A DNA stretch of 64,000 bases from an uncultured Kordia sp. (GTDB taxonomy: Bacteria; Bacteroidota; Bacteroidia; Flavobacteriales; Flavobacteriaceae): positions 62,001 through 126,000 of the forward strand of contig NZ_CANMEZ010000012.1 of NCBI RefSeq assembly GCF_947496985.1, read 5' to 3'. Under the pieces are notes generated by a model that worked only from the letters and a program-made list of their open reading frames with translations, did no database searches and was not told the origin of the DNA. Numbering within the stretch: the first letter of the stretch is position 1; each line of letters opens with the position of its first letter. The position numbers were made by a program, and so were the translations under genes. Shown one piece after another: positions 1 through 7,971 of this stretch.

Positions 1-37
1 TTAGAATTTCGTCTATATGTTGATTAGTTGCGATCAT
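1..37 (-). CDS. paaD: PaaD-like subunit, N-terminal fragment (cut by window start)
   Basis: Only the first 12 codons lie in the window, beginning with an ATG read on the minus strand at 37-35 and giving MIATNQHIDEIL. It follows paaC on the same strand, where paaD (a DUF59/MIP18-type protein needed to mature the phenylacetyl-CoA epoxidase) is normally found. An N-terminal helix of this kind precedes the DPEIP motif in PaaD proteins, but that motif is outside the window. The identification is inferred from position. It could be another gene or a chance start. Confidence 0.45.
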   Translation of the reverse strand, partial: MIATNQHIDEIL

Positions 38-76
38 AGTTAGATAAATGTCGAATACTGATTTTTGATTGATGAG

Positions 77-97
77 ATTCCGCATCAAGTGCGGAAT
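77..97. repeat. Short palindromic repeat after paaC
   Basis: The sequence has 8-base arms ATTCCGCA and TGCGGAAT around TCAAG, followed by GACG. The layout (arm, TCAAG or TCGAG, arm, then ATGACG) recurs at 2428-2442 and 2530-2550 with different arm bases, so structure is conserved rather than sequence. It lies just past the paaC stop and could form a hairpin in the mRNA between paaC and the next gene. Confidence 0.7.
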
Positions 98-104
98 GAC
101 GTTG

Positions 105-857
105 TCACCACTTCATATTCGGATAGGTTCTTTGCATGTATTGCATGTCTGAAAGTAAATATCCCATATGTTCTGTGTGAATCCCTGCTTTCCCTCCTTT
201 TTGGAAATATTTTGACTCAGGAACTGTTAAAGTTCCTTCTTCCAATAAAGCTGTTACTTTTTCGTAATATGCTTCTTTTAATGTTGAAACATCAACTGCA
301 ATTCCTTCTTCAGCCAATTCTTTTGCTTCTTCAGTCACTTCAAACAACTCATTTGTGTATATCCAAAGTCCGTCAATAGCTGTTTGCATTTTCTCATGAC
401 TTATTTCTGTTCCATCACCTAAACGCTTGATCCAATCACCTGTAAAACGCACATGATACGATACTTCTTTGATTGACTTTTTTGCAATTGCACTTAGTGT
501 TAAATCTTGACTAAACTGAAGCTTTTCTAGTAATAATAAATGAAAAACATCAAATAAATATTGTCTTGCTATTGTATATGCAAAGTCGCGATTTGGCTGC
601 TCTACTAGTAATATATTTTTATATTCACGTTCGGTACGTAAAAACGCAATGCTATCTTCTGTAGCATCTTTACCTTTGATTTCAGCTGCATATTGAAAAT
701 AACTACGTGTTTGTCCAAATAAGTCTAAAGAAATGTTTGTACATGCAATGTCAGTTTCTAAACTTGGTCCGTGACCACATAATTCTCCTAATCGCTGACC
801 TGCTATTAAACAGTTGTCTGCTAGCTCAAGTATGTAGTTGTATAGATTTGTTTTCAT
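105..857 (-). CDS. paaC: Phenylacetyl-CoA 1,2-epoxidase structural subunit PaaC
   Basis: PaaC is the catalytically inactive ferritin-like partner of PaaA. The PaaA-PaaC complex converts phenylacetyl-CoA to its ring 1,2-epoxide with O2 and NADPH in the cytoplasm. The 250-residue length matches the family (about 250). The helix around NRDFAYTIARQYLFDVF and the C-terminal GGKAGIHTEHMGYLLSDMQ block ending in a final W are PaaC hallmarks. The gene is co-directional with paaE, paaA and paaB upstream. Unlike compact proteobacterial paa operons, it is separated from paaB by about 110 bases of repeat-bearing sequence. Confidence 0.95.
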   Translation of the reverse strand: MKTNLYNYILELADNCLIAGQRLGELCGHGPSLETDIACTNISLDLFGQTRSYFQYAAEIKGKDATEDSIAFLRTEREYKNILLVEQPNRDFAYTIARQYLFDVFHLLLLEKLQFSQDLTLSAIAKKSIKEVSYHVRFTGDWIKRLGDGTEISHEKMQTAIDGLWIYTNELFEVTEEAKELAEEGIAVDVSTLKEAYYEKVTALLEEGTLTVPESKYFQKGGKAGIHTEHMGYLLSDMQYMQRTYPNMKW

Positions 858-863
858 ATTTAT

Positions 864-956
864 TTCCCGTGAAAACGGGAATCTTTTTGTTGTTAAACTT
901 TAGAGTACACTTCGACTCGTTCAGCGTACAGATTTGGATTCCTGCCTTCGCAGAAA
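864..956. repeat. Two palindromic repeats between paaB and paaC
   Basis: The first element (864-881) has TTCCCGT and ACGGGAA around GAAA. The second, degenerate one (939-956) has TTCCTGC and GCAGAAA around CTTC. Between them at 909-928 is a half-palindrome-like stretch, cttcgactcgttcagcgtac, of the kind scattered through flavobacterial genomes. Together they fill almost the whole paaC-paaB spacer. Confidence 0.6.
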
Positions 957-968
957 TAACGCAAATCG

Positions 969-1253
969 TTACATATGTTTTATCTCGTCTGGTAACGTAT
1001 AAAAAGTTGGGTGACGATATATTTTGTCTTGTGCTGGTTCAAATAATTCTCCGTTATTTTCAGGATTTGAAGCTGTAATATTTTTAGATTCTACAACCCA
1101 AATACTTACACCTTCGCTTCTACGTGTGTACACATCTCTAGCATTTTCTAATGCCATTTCTGCATCTGCAGCGTGTAAACTTCCAAAGTGTCTATGTTCT
1201 AATCCGTTTTTACTTCTTACGAATATTTCCCAAAGAGGCCAGTTTTTTTCCAT
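969..1253 (-). CDS. paaB: Phenylacetyl-CoA 1,2-epoxidase subunit PaaB
   Basis: PaaB is a small bridging subunit of the phenylacetyl-CoA epoxidase that helps dimerise the PaaA-PaaC pairs. The 94-residue length equals the family norm (about 95). The N-terminal WPLWEIFVRSKNGLEHRHFG and the following LHAADAEMALENARDVYTRR are the conserved PaaB core, including the GLEHRHFGSLHA stretch. It lies between paaA and paaC on the same strand, so it is almost certainly co-transcribed. No metal-binding or catalytic residues are expected in this subunit. Confidence 0.96.
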   Translation of the reverse strand: MEKNWPLWEIFVRSKNGLEHRHFGSLHAADAEMALENARDVYTRRSEGVSIWVVESKNITASNPENNGELFEPAQDKIYRHPTFYTLPDEIKHM

Positions 1254-1260
1254 TTTCTAT

Positions 1261-1347
1261 GCCCACGTAAGTGGGTAACTTTTAGTTAGTTTTCTATTTT
1301 TTAGTAGCTGTATCTGTCTTGATGTGTCTCGACTGCGCTCGACATGA
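1261..1347. repeat. Two palindromic repeats between paaA and paaB
   Basis: The element at 1261-1276 has GCCCAC and GTGGGT around GTAA. The element at 1325-1347 reads GTCTCGAC-TGCGC-TCGACATGAC, an imperfect dyad ending in the ATGAC tail seen in the other paa-spacer repeats. Nothing else is visible in this spacer of about 110 bases. Confidence 0.6.
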
Positions 1348-1362
1348 CATTTACAGTAATAT

Positions 1363-2349
1363 TTATACCGCTTTCGCTGAATTTTCTTTTTTGATTTTTT
1401 GTTTTTCTGCGTAGCTCATTGCTGCATCACGAACCCAAGTTCCACGTTTCCATGCGCCAACTCTGGCGTTCATACGTTCTTTGTTACATGGCCCATGACC
1501 TTTAACTACTTGCCAGAATTCGTCCCAGTCGATTTCTCCAAAATCATAATGTCCTGTTTTTTCATTCCATTTTAGGTCTGGATCTGGAACTGTTATTCCT
1601 AAAATGTCTGCTTGCGGAACGGTTTGATCTATGAATTGCTGACGTAATTCGTCGTTTGTTTTACGCTTTAGTTTCCACTTCATAGATTGTTCTGTATGTA
1701 CAGATTCTGAATCAGTTGGCCCTAACATCATTAATGATGGCCACCACCAACGATTTAGTGCATCTTGTGCCATTTGCTTTTGTTCTTCTGTTCCGTTGCA
1801 TAAAGACATCATGATTTCAAATCCTTGACGTTGGTGAAAACTTTCTTCTTTACATACACGAATCATTGCTCTTGCATATGGTCCATATGACGTGTTACAC
1901 AATGGTACTTGATTGATGATTGCTGCACCATCTACCAACCAACCAATTGCTCCCATATCTGCCCAAGTTACTGTTGGATAGTTAAAGATACTAGAGTATT
2001 TTGCTTTTCCTGAGTGTAATTGCTCGTATAATTCGTCACGAGAGATTCCTAAGGTTTCACAAGCGCTGTATAAGTATAATCCGTGACCAGCTTCATCTTG
2101 CACTTTGGCTAGCAAAGCTACTTTTCTACGTAGTGAAGGTGCTCTGGTAATCCAGTTTCCTTCTGGTAGCATTCCTACGATTTCAGAGTGCGCGTGTTGC
2201 GATATTTGACGGATGTGTGTTTTCCTATATTTTTCAGGCATCCAATCTTTTGGTTCAATCTTTTCGTCATTTGCAATGCGTTGTTCAAAGATTTCTTCTA
2301 AACTTCGACTGCGCTCTGCTCCAGTGTTTTTTAATTGTGCTTCACTCAT
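1363..2349 (-). CDS. paaA: Phenylacetyl-CoA 1,2-epoxidase catalytic subunit PaaA
   Basis: PaaA is the oxygen-activating subunit that epoxidises the aromatic ring of phenylacetyl-CoA, the first committed step of aerobic phenylacetate breakdown. The protein has 328 residues (E. coli about 309) with a short extra N-terminus. Likely iron ligands are visible: Glu56 in HAHSEIVG, Glu86 and His89 in VQDEAGH, and the EESFH block at 168-172. The conserved C-terminal region [20 protein letters not shown] is present. The gene follows paaE and precedes paaB on the minus strand, with spacers of about 265 and 110 bases that carry palindromic repeats. Confidence 0.97.
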   Translation of the reverse strand: MSEAQLKNTGAERSRSLEEIFEQRIANDEKIEPKDWMPEKYRKTHIRQISQHAHSEIVGMLPEGNWITRAPSLRRKVALLAKVQDEAGHGLYLYSACETLGISRDELYEQLHSGKAKYSSIFNYPTVTWADMGAIGWLVDGAAIINQVPLCNTSYGPYARAMIRVCKEESFHQRQGFEIMMSLCNGTEEQKQMAQDALNRWWWPSLMMLGPTDSESVHTEQSMKWKLKRKTNDELRQQFIDQTVPQADILGITVPDPDLKWNEKTGHYDFGEIDWDEFWQVVKGHGPCNKERMNARVGAWKRGTWVRDAAMSYAEKQKIKKENSAKAV

Positions 2350-2427
2350 AATTATGAATTTTAAATTAAAAATGCTAAATGTAACTTTTTGAGGTTTTCA
2401 TTTAGACTTTATGTTTTTTGTATCATA

Positions 2428-2596
2428 CTGAATCGAGTTCAGCATGACGTTTGATTTTTTTTTTTGACTTCCGCTTTCGCGGGAAGTTTGGCGTTAGGGA
2501 TTGAGCAATTTGTGTGAGCTACTTGTGAGATGCTGAATCAAGTTCAGCATGACGAACAAGAGCGAGTTGCGAAAGCCCGACCACTTTTTCAGTGGT
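2428..2596. repeat. Cluster of four palindromic repeats between paaE and paaA
   Basis: Four small dyads lie in one spacer. They are CTGAA-TCGAG-TTCAG (2428-2442), ACTTCC/GGAAGT with GC-rich inner pairs (2467-2487), ATGCTGAA-TCAAG-TTCAGCAT (2530-2550) and ACCACT-TTTTC-AGTGGT (2580-2596). The first and third share the arm-TCrAG-arm-GACG plan seen at 77-97. The last lies about 18 bases beyond the paaE stop and might cause partial termination, though no T-tract supports a full terminator. Confidence 0.65.
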
Positions 2597-2614
2597 AACG
2601 CCCAAATTATTTGG

Positions 2615-3688
2615 CTACACATCAAAGTCTACAACGACTTTTTCTGTGGTTGGAACGGCTTGGCACGATAGTACTAATCCGCTTGCTAGTTCTGATTCCA
2701 CTAATGCATAGTTGATTTTCATTTCTACTGAACCTTCTAAAACTCTACATTTACATGTACTACAAACACCTCCTTTACAAGCAAATGGCAAATCGGCTCC
2801 TGCAGCTAATGCGCCATCTAGAATGTTATCGTATTCATCTTCCATGATGAAGTGAAATTGTTTTCCACCATCAACAATGGTAACATCTGTTCCTTCTACT
2901 TTTTTCTCAAGTATTTCAGCGATGTGTGCGTTAGACTCTTTTTTATCTCCAGAGAAAAATAATTCGTAATGAATATTTTCTTTTGGCAATCCAGCCGCTT
3001 CTAGTTCGTCTCTGATGAGAAAAATCATTTCTTCTGGTCCGCAGATGAAACAATCAGCTGTATCATTGATATCTATAAACGTTTTTGTGAGTGTTTGAAT
3101 TTTTTCTGGCGTAAATCGTCCATTTAAAAATTCGATATCACGTTGTTCTTTCGTTAAGAAATAAAAGATATTGAAGCGCTGTAAGTATTTGTTTTTCAGC
3201 TGTTCTATTTCTTCCTTAAAGATAATGGATTTTACCGTGCGATTCAAGTAAAACAGTTTGAACGTGCTTTCTGGCTCTAGTTCTAAGTGTGTTTTTATGA
3301 TGGATAGCATTGGTGTAATTCCACTTCCTGCCGCGAATGCGATATAGTTTTTCTTTCCGTTTGGATCAACTTCTACATAAAAACGGCCTGCTGGCGCCAT
3401 TAAATCAAGTGTATCACCTGCTTTTAATTCTGTATTTGCATAGGTTGAGAATATACCTCCTGGAATTTGCTTTACTGCCACTTTCCATTGGTTGTCAACG
3501 GGACTTGAACATAACGAATATGATCTACGAATGTCTTCGTCGTTGATTATTTTGCGTAAGGTTAGGTATTGTCCTTGAATATATTTGAATTCTTCCTGAA
3601 GATGCTCAGGAATATTGAATGTAATTACGGTACAATCTGAAGTTTCTTTGTATACTTCAGCTACTTCGATTTCATGAAACTTTGCCAT
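2615..3688 (-). CDS. paaE: Phenylacetyl-CoA epoxidase reductase subunit PaaE
   Basis: PaaE is an NADPH-dependent flavin and iron-sulfur reductase that feeds electrons to the PaaA iron centre. The order of domains is an FAD-binding barrel (RRSYSLCSS at 54-62), an NAD(P)-binding domain (AAGSGITPM at 119-127; CGPEEMI in the middle) and a C-terminal plant-type 2Fe-2S ferredoxin with ligands Cys304, Cys309, Cys312 and Cys342. The 357-residue length is usual. It is the first paa gene in transcription order, so any paa promoter should lie between it and the peptide gene terminator at 3786-3809. No convincing TAnnTTTG box was assigned there. Confidence 0.95.
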   Translation of the reverse strand: MAKFHEIEVAEVYKETSDCTVITFNIPEHLQEEFKYIQGQYLTLRKIINDEDIRRSYSLCSSPVDNQWKVAVKQIPGGIFSTYANTELKAGDTLDLMAPAGRFYVEVDPNGKKNYIAFAAGSGITPMLSIIKTHLELEPESTFKLFYLNRTVKSIIFKEEIEQLKNKYLQRFNIFYFLTKEQRDIEFLNGRFTPEKIQTLTKTFIDINDTADCFICGPEEMIFLIRDELEAAGLPKENIHYELFFSGDKKESNAHIAEILEKKVEGTDVTIVDGGKQFHFIMEDEYDNILDGALAAGADLPFACKGGVCSTCKCRVLEGSVEMKINYALVESELASGLVLSCQAVPTTEKVVVDFDV

Positions 3689-3785
3689 GTACTTTTTTAG
3701 TTGTTTTACACAAAACTAACGATTGTTAGTTTGACTTGCAACTAATTTCTTGTTAAATATTACATGTCAGCTAATTACCAAAGAA

Positions 3786-3809
3786 AAAGAGCACAACATT
3801 GTGCTCTTT
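3786..3809 (-). terminator. Hairpin terminator after the GG-leader peptide gene
   Basis: Eleven-base arms AAAGAGCACAA and TTGTGCTCTTT face each other with a very short loop. On the minus strand the stem is followed by a U-rich run (CTTTTTCTTTGG). It sits 24 bases past the stop of the peptide gene at 3834 and separates it from paaE. Confidence 0.75.
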
Positions 3810-3833
3810 AGTATTTAAGATTGTTTATATAAA

Positions 3834-4013
3834 TTAACATGCGCGACCACATGTTTCTCTTTCACATGTTATTCCTTCACAGGTTACACATGTTTGTTCT
3901 TGCACGCAAGTGTTACTTCCAGGTGGCGTTGGTGGTCCGCCAGCAATAATAGTGTTAAGGTTTGAGATTAGACTTTTTTTAAATCTCAACTTGTTCATGG
4001 ATTCGTTCTTCAT
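3834..4013 (-). CDS. GG-leader precursor peptide, Cys-rich (59 aa)
   Basis: The 59-codon frame encodes a leader with MNKLRFKKSLISNLN, then IIAGG, then a core starting PPTPPGSNTC that holds six cysteines spaced as TCVQEQTCVTCEGITCE and TCGRAC. The KKSLISNLN...GG layout matches the Bacteroidetes natural-product precursors often annotated as class I lanthipeptides or GG-type ribosomal peptides. Translation may begin at the first Met or at Met6, whose context fits the other five family members better. It has its own terminator. No modification enzyme or peptidase-exporter is adjacent, so the mature product is unknown. Confidence 0.75.
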   Translation of the reverse strand: MKNESMNKLRFKKSLISNLNTIIAGGPPTPPGSNTCVQEQTCVTCEGITCERETCGRAC

Positions 4014-4134
4014 AATGGTAGGTTTTTAAAAGTTTATAACTACCAATTTACAAATTATACTTTACAAAAATTTAATGCTTTTCATTAGTTCTATTAACGC
4101 ATTTATTTGCTTATTCCCGTTAGTTTTCACTATT

Positions 4135-4710
4135 TTATAGAGTAATTCCTTTTAGTAATACATTACTCAATGAAGATATCAGGTCTTGTTGATCAATATC
4201 TTCTTTTTTGGGAAGCCAAAGATATAACGAACGTAATGTGGAAAGAATAGAGAATAGTATTATTTCAGGATTTACTGTTTTCAGTTCACCTTTTGAGATT
4301 CCTTCTTTTAAGATTTGCCGAAAGCTTTCCTCATAGTTTCTACGCAACGTAAGGTAATAGTCAATTTTTTCTTCTAGATGCATCCAATCGTTATTCATCG
4401 TTGCCATTCTGGAAGGATTTTTCATGGTAATGTGTACGTGCAATCCAATAATTTGCTCTAGTTTTTCAATACTTGTATTTTCTGTTGCAACAATTGTAGC
4501 CATTCCTTCTGTAAATTCTTCTCCAATAGCGATGATAATTTCAGAAAGGATTTTTTGTTTGGATTGAATGTGGTTGTATAAACTTGCAGCTTTGATTCCC
4601 ATTGCTTGCGCAATATCTCTCATGGTTACCGCACTGTATCCTTTTTTTTTGAAAAGCATTTCTGCAATTCGCACTATTTCTTCTTTTCGAGTTTCAGGTT
4701 TTAATGACAT
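4135..4710 (-). CDS. TetR/AcrR family transcriptional regulator
   Basis: The 191-residue protein has a TetR helix-turn-helix at about residues 10-57 (KGYSAVTMRDIAQAMGIKAASLYNHIQ) and a ligand-binding all-helical remainder. TetR proteins usually repress neighbouring genes and let go on binding a small molecule. Its nearness to paa suggests control of phenylacetate breakdown, perhaps sensing phenylacetyl-CoA, but that is inference only because a peptide gene and its terminator lie between. It begins 3 bases after the stop of the upstream gene on the same strand, so the two are probably co-transcribed. Confidence 0.85.
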   Translation of the reverse strand: MSLKPETRKEEIVRIAEMLFKKKGYSAVTMRDIAQAMGIKAASLYNHIQSKQKILSEIIIAIGEEFTEGMATIVATENTSIEKLEQIIGLHVHITMKNPSRMATMNNDWMHLEEKIDYYLTLRRNYEESFRQILKEGISKGELKTVNPEIILFSILSTLRSLYLWLPKKEDIDQQDLISSLSNVLLKGITL

Positions 4711-4713
4711 GTG

Positions 4714-5673
4714 TTAAAAATAATCAATTTTTCTATTGAATGTAAACGTTTCATTTTCAGTTATGTTGTTGTATAACATTTGCGTCCAATTTCCTTTTCC
4801 ATCATATGTATATGCAATTATATATTCTCTTTTTAATAATGGTTTTTCAAGATATATGTTATCTTTTTTCCAATCTAACTCTACAATGTTAATGATATTT
4901 TTTTGTGAATCATATTTGTATATAACTTCGGAATAGATACCTCCAGCTTGACTGTAAACAATTTGTATTTCCTTTTTTTCTTTGTCATGATTTATCTTTT
5001 TCCGATGCCACATGAGGTTTCCTAATCGGCTATATATTTCATAGCCATTTTGCGTGTCTGTACAAGTTGCAGTAGTTGTATTTCCTACCATTTTGACATA
5101 GTCTATAAGTTTTTCAACTTTATTGTCTTTTATAAAGTATTTATTAACTCTTTTCATCAAATTGGTATCTTCTTCTCTTTCAAGTATAATTATTGAATCT
5201 TTATAATGCATTAATTCATATAAATATTCATATTTCTCTATTTTTTTATTGTCTAGATATATTTCTTTGATCTCTATACGCTGTAATTTTTGCTCTTCAT
5301 TATATGTGAATTTTGTCTTTTTAGCAGAGTCTGCATCAGTATCTTCTCTAGTTATTAAACTTTTTTCCATGTTAAATTGATCAATTCTAGTACCAGAATG
5401 TTTTTTTTTAGACGTTTCTGAATCAATTTTAAAAACAGTTGTTTCTATTTTTGAGATATTTCCGTAACGCTTTTCATTATGTAATAAGAAGTTTTCAAAA
5501 TTATGCCCAAGGAAGAAAAAGTAGTCATATATATCCAATTCATCTAAATAAAAATCTTTCTTAAAATCATTTAGAGATGTATTATTCATGAAAGGATTTG
5601 GATTTTGAGATACTACCAAATTACTTATTAGCATGAAAATACTAAGGAAAATAAAACGAATTGAAAATCGCAT
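4714..5673 (-). CDS. Secreted protein of unknown function
   Basis: A signal peptide is evident (MRFSIRFIFLSIFMLISNLVVSQ), so the 319-residue protein should enter the periplasm or beyond. The body is rich in Lys, Glu and Tyr and looks beta-rich, with recurring short Y-x-Y-D/E-x units such as KFTYNEEQK, VIYKYDSQKN and AYTYDGKGNWTQ. These recall the YD-like repeats of Bacteroidetes surface proteins but are too few to call. I do not recognise a family. It lies directly upstream of the TetR gene with a 3-base gap. Confidence 0.7.
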   Translation of the reverse strand: MRFSIRFIFLSIFMLISNLVVSQNPNPFMNNTSLNDFKKDFYLDELDIYDYFFFLGHNFENFLLHNEKRYGNISKIETTVFKIDSETSKKKHSGTRIDQFNMEKSLITREDTDADSAKKTKFTYNEEQKLQRIEIKEIYLDNKKIEKYEYLYELMHYKDSIIILEREEDTNLMKRVNKYFIKDNKVEKLIDYVKMVGNTTTATCTDTQNGYEIYSRLGNLMWHRKKINHDKEKKEIQIVYSQAGGIYSEVIYKYDSQKNIINIVELDWKKDNIYLEKPLLKREYIIAYTYDGKGNWTQMLYNNITENETFTFNRKIDYF

Positions 5674-5742
5674 TGTATATTTTTATTTTTTGCTAAGATA
5701 GTATTATTGCTGAACTGTGTTTACTAACAAAATAGAATACAA

Positions 5743-5769
5743 TTGTTATTGTATATTTTAATAGCTTTG
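5743..5769 (+). promoter_or_regulatory. Promoter of the aromatic amino acid hydroxylase gene
   Basis: A perfect Bacteroidetes -7 box TAGCTTTG (5762-5769) is preceded after 16 bases by TTG at 5743-5745. The start codon follows 14 bases later, giving a very short untranslated leader. Confidence 0.65.
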
Positions 5770-5783
5770 TCCAAAATTGCAGT

Positions 5784-7523
5784 ATGAATCAGAATATTGA
5801 AACGAATCCTTTATTGGATAGACTTCCTCCGCACTTACAACAGTATATAAAACCACAAGATTATAACGAATATACAGCTATTAATCAAGCAGTTTGGCGT
5901 TATGTAATGCGAAAAAGTGTTTCATATTTGAGTACAGTAGCGCATCATTCATACTTGGATGGTTTACAAAAAACTGGAATTTCTATAGATACTATTCCAA
6001 GCATGTATGGCATGAATCGTATTTTAAAAGAAATTGGTTGGGCAGCTGTTGCCGTTGATGGTTTTATTCCTCCAAATGCTTTTATGGAATTTCAAGCATA
6101 TAAAGTTTTGGTGATTGCAAGTGATATTCGTCAATTGGAACATATTTCGTACACGCCAGCACCTGATATTATTCATGAAGCTGCTGGGCATGCGCCTATT
6201 ATTGCAAATCCTGATTATGCAGAATATTTACGTCGTTTTGGAGAAATTGGCGCCAAAGCAATTTTATCCGCGCATGATAATGATATGTATGAAGCTGTTC
6301 GAAAACTTTCTATTGTAAAAGAAGCGCCTGGAAGTACAGAGTCTGAGATTGAAGCCGCAGAAAATCGCGTAAACGAATTACAAGCAAAAAAAGTAGAATT
6401 GTCCGAAATGGCAATGATTCGAAATTTACATTGGTGGACTGTTGAATATGGTTTGATTGGAGATGTGAATGATCCCAAGATTTATGGAGCTGGCTTACTT
6501 TCTTCTATTGGCGAGAGTAAATGGTGCATGACAGATGAAGTGAAAAAGATTCCATATTCCGTAGATGCAGCTTATAAAGAGTTTGATATTACACAACCGC
6601 AACCACAATTGTACGTAACTCCTGATTTTTCATATTTGATGCAAGTTTTGGAAGAATTTACAAATACGATGGCATTGCGCAAAGGAGGTTTTAGAGGGTT
6701 ACGCAAGTTGATTGAATCTAAGAAGATTGGAACTATTGAACTAAGTACTGGCTTGCAAGTTTCGGGTGTTTTTACGGAAATGATTACAAATGAAGATAAT
6801 GAAGTTGTATTTTTTAGAACAGAAGGACCAACGGCTTTATCCAACCGAGAAAAAGAATTAATCGGTCATGGTGTTGCTACACATCCACACGGTTTTAGCT
6901 CTCCTTTAGGAAAACTGAAAGGCATCAATTTGGCTATTGAAGATATGAGCCCAAGAGATTTAAAAGCCTATAGTTTTTATGATGGTGAGCGTATTGCTTT
7001 TGAATATGAAAGCGGTATTAAAGTAGAAGGTTTGAACGTTACTGGAATTAGAAATATTAACGGAAAGCTGATCTTGATTCAGTTTACAGATTGCACAGTT
7101 ACTTATAAAGATAAAGTATTATTTAAGCCCGAATACGGAACGTTCGATTTGGCTTTAGGTAAAAAGATTGTCTCTGCCTATGCTGGTGCTGCAGATTATA
7201 ATTCGTTTGATGCCACACATTTTATCTCAGAAACTCAAACCGTAAAAGCGGAAATTTCTCAAGAAGATCAAAATTTGGAAATGTTGTATGGAAAAGTTCG
7301 TGATTTCAGAACAGAAAAAGATACTTCAATTGCTTTAGAATCAATTTTTGAAACACTGGTAAATGAACACCCAAAAGATTGGTTATTATTGGTAGAATTG
7401 TATGAATTGACAAAAAACGAAGAAGATTTACATCAAACTATTAAAAATCGTTTGTACCATTTACAAGAAACGCGTCCTGAAATTGCAGATTTGGTTACTG
7501 ATGGAATCGAGCTGATTGCTTAA
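5784..7523 (+). CDS. phhA: Aromatic amino acid hydroxylase (phenylalanine 4-monooxygenase type), long form
   Basis: The protein is expected to hydroxylate phenylalanine to tyrosine using O2, a pterin cofactor and non-haem iron. The iron triad is clear: His131 and His136 in IIHEAAGHAP and Glu221 in WWTVEYG. Bacterial PhhA is commonly about 260-300 residues. This one has 579, with the catalytic domain in about the first 310 and a C-terminal extension of about 260 residues that I cannot assign. It contains the patch PRDLKAYSFYDGERIAFEYE and a helical end. The gene is monocistronic, with its own promoter and a downstream hairpin. Confidence 0.9.
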   Translation: MNQNIETNPLLDRLPPHLQQYIKPQDYNEYTAINQAVWRYVMRKSVSYLSTVAHHSYLDGLQKTGISIDTIPSMYGMNRILKEIGWAAVAVDGFIPPNAFMEFQAYKVLVIASDIRQLEHISYTPAPDIIHEAAGHAPIIANPDYAEYLRRFGEIGAKAILSAHDNDMYEAVRKLSIVKEAPGSTESEIEAAENRVNELQAKKVELSEMAMIRNLHWWTVEYGLIGDVNDPKIYGAGLLSSIGESKWCMTDEVKKIPYSVDAAYKEFDITQPQPQLYVTPDFSYLMQVLEEFTNTMALRKGGFRGLRKLIESKKIGTIELSTGLQVSGVFTEMITNEDNEVVFFRTEGPTALSNREKELIGHGVATHPHGFSSPLGKLKGINLAIEDMSPRDLKAYSFYDGERIAFEYESGIKVEGLNVTGIRNINGKLILIQFTDCTVTYKDKVLFKPEYGTFDLALGKKIVSAYAGAADYNSFDATHFISETQTVKAEISQEDQNLEMLYGKVRDFRTEKDTSIALESIFETLVNEHPKDWLLLVELYELTKNEEDLHQTIKNRLYHLQETRPEIADLVTDGIELIA

Positions 7524-7553
7524 ATCTTAGGTTGTTTTGAAAATTGTATAAAA

Positions 7554-7575
7554 AAAGCGAACCGAAGTTCACTTT
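7554..7575. terminator. Hairpin between hydroxylase and peptide gene
   Basis: Arms AAAGCGAAC and GTTCACTTT (one mismatch) flank CGAA between two converging genes. The arrangement A-run, GC(A/G)AACCGAA, TTCrCTT is repeated at 7911-7930, so the two peptide genes here share a terminator type. Confidence 0.6.
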
Positions 7576-7602
7576 CCATTTTTACGATCAAACTACTTAT
7601 AC

Positions 7603-7839
7603 TTAACAAAGAGCTTCTGTATCTGTGTTTACTTGATATGTATTTGGTACACATCCGCTCACTTTTGTATGCCAACAATTTTTGTCGGTTTTATAGCAAA
7701 TATTTTGTCCTTGTATATATTTTGATTTATAACAAATATTCACTGTATTTACATTTCCTCCTATTATGTTTTGAGGAGTTTCCAATGCAGAAATTGACTT
7801 TTTATTTAATACTAAGTTTTTTAAATTTTTCTTTTTCAT
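7603..7839 (-). CDS. GG-leader precursor peptide with repeated NICYK core (78 aa)
   Basis: The leader MKKKNLKNLVLNKKSISALE ends at NIIGG (about residue 28). The 50-residue core contains five Cys and an internal repeat in which NICYK occurs twice, 12 residues apart. The KKSISALE...GG leader places it with the other precursor peptides of this window. The double-glycine suggests cleavage by a C39-type peptidase, and the Thr, Ser and Cys content would suit thioether or disulfide formation, but no maturation gene is near. It is a neighbour and likely relative of the peptide gene at 7972, with which it shares upstream and downstream elements. Confidence 0.72.
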   Translation of the reverse strand: MKKKNLKNLVLNKKSISALETPQNIIGGNVNTVNICYKSKYIQGQNICYKTDKNCWHTKVSGCVPNTYQVNTDTEALC

Positions 7840-7882
7840 ATTAATTAAATTTTGAGTTTATATTATTATGGGTGACATTCTG

Positions 7883-7900
7883 AAATTCATTACCCATAAA
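7883..7900 (-). promoter_or_regulatory. Repeated 18-base upstream element, copy 1
   Basis: Read on the minus strand it is TTTATGGGTAATGAATTT, identical to 8200-8217. It ends 44 bases upstream of the peptide start at 7839. The next 30 bases are also alike in both copies (CCCATAATAAT against CCCTAATAAT). A conserved position before two peptide genes suggests a regulatory site or duplicated promoter. Confidence 0.6.
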
Positions 7901-7910
7901 GCATAAAAAA

Positions 7911-7930
7911 AAGCAAACCGAAATTTGCTT
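7911..7930. terminator. Hairpin terminator downstream of the 7972 peptide gene
   Basis: Arms AAGCAAA and TTTGCTT flank CCGAAA, with a run of A on the left that becomes a U-tract on the minus strand. It lies 42 bases beyond the stop at 7972 and just upstream of the 18-base element of the next peptide gene. Confidence 0.65.
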
Positions 7931-7971
7931 AATCACACAAAGACATAATAATCAGTATTAAAAAGATCATA

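Noticed and set aside
65-379. Plus-strand frame opposite paaC
   Set aside because: Overlaps conserved PaaC coding sequence; Leu-rich shadow.
4135-4710. TetR gene as the proven paa regulator
   Set aside because: Only proximity supports this; a peptide gene and its terminator separate it from paaE and no shared operator was seen.
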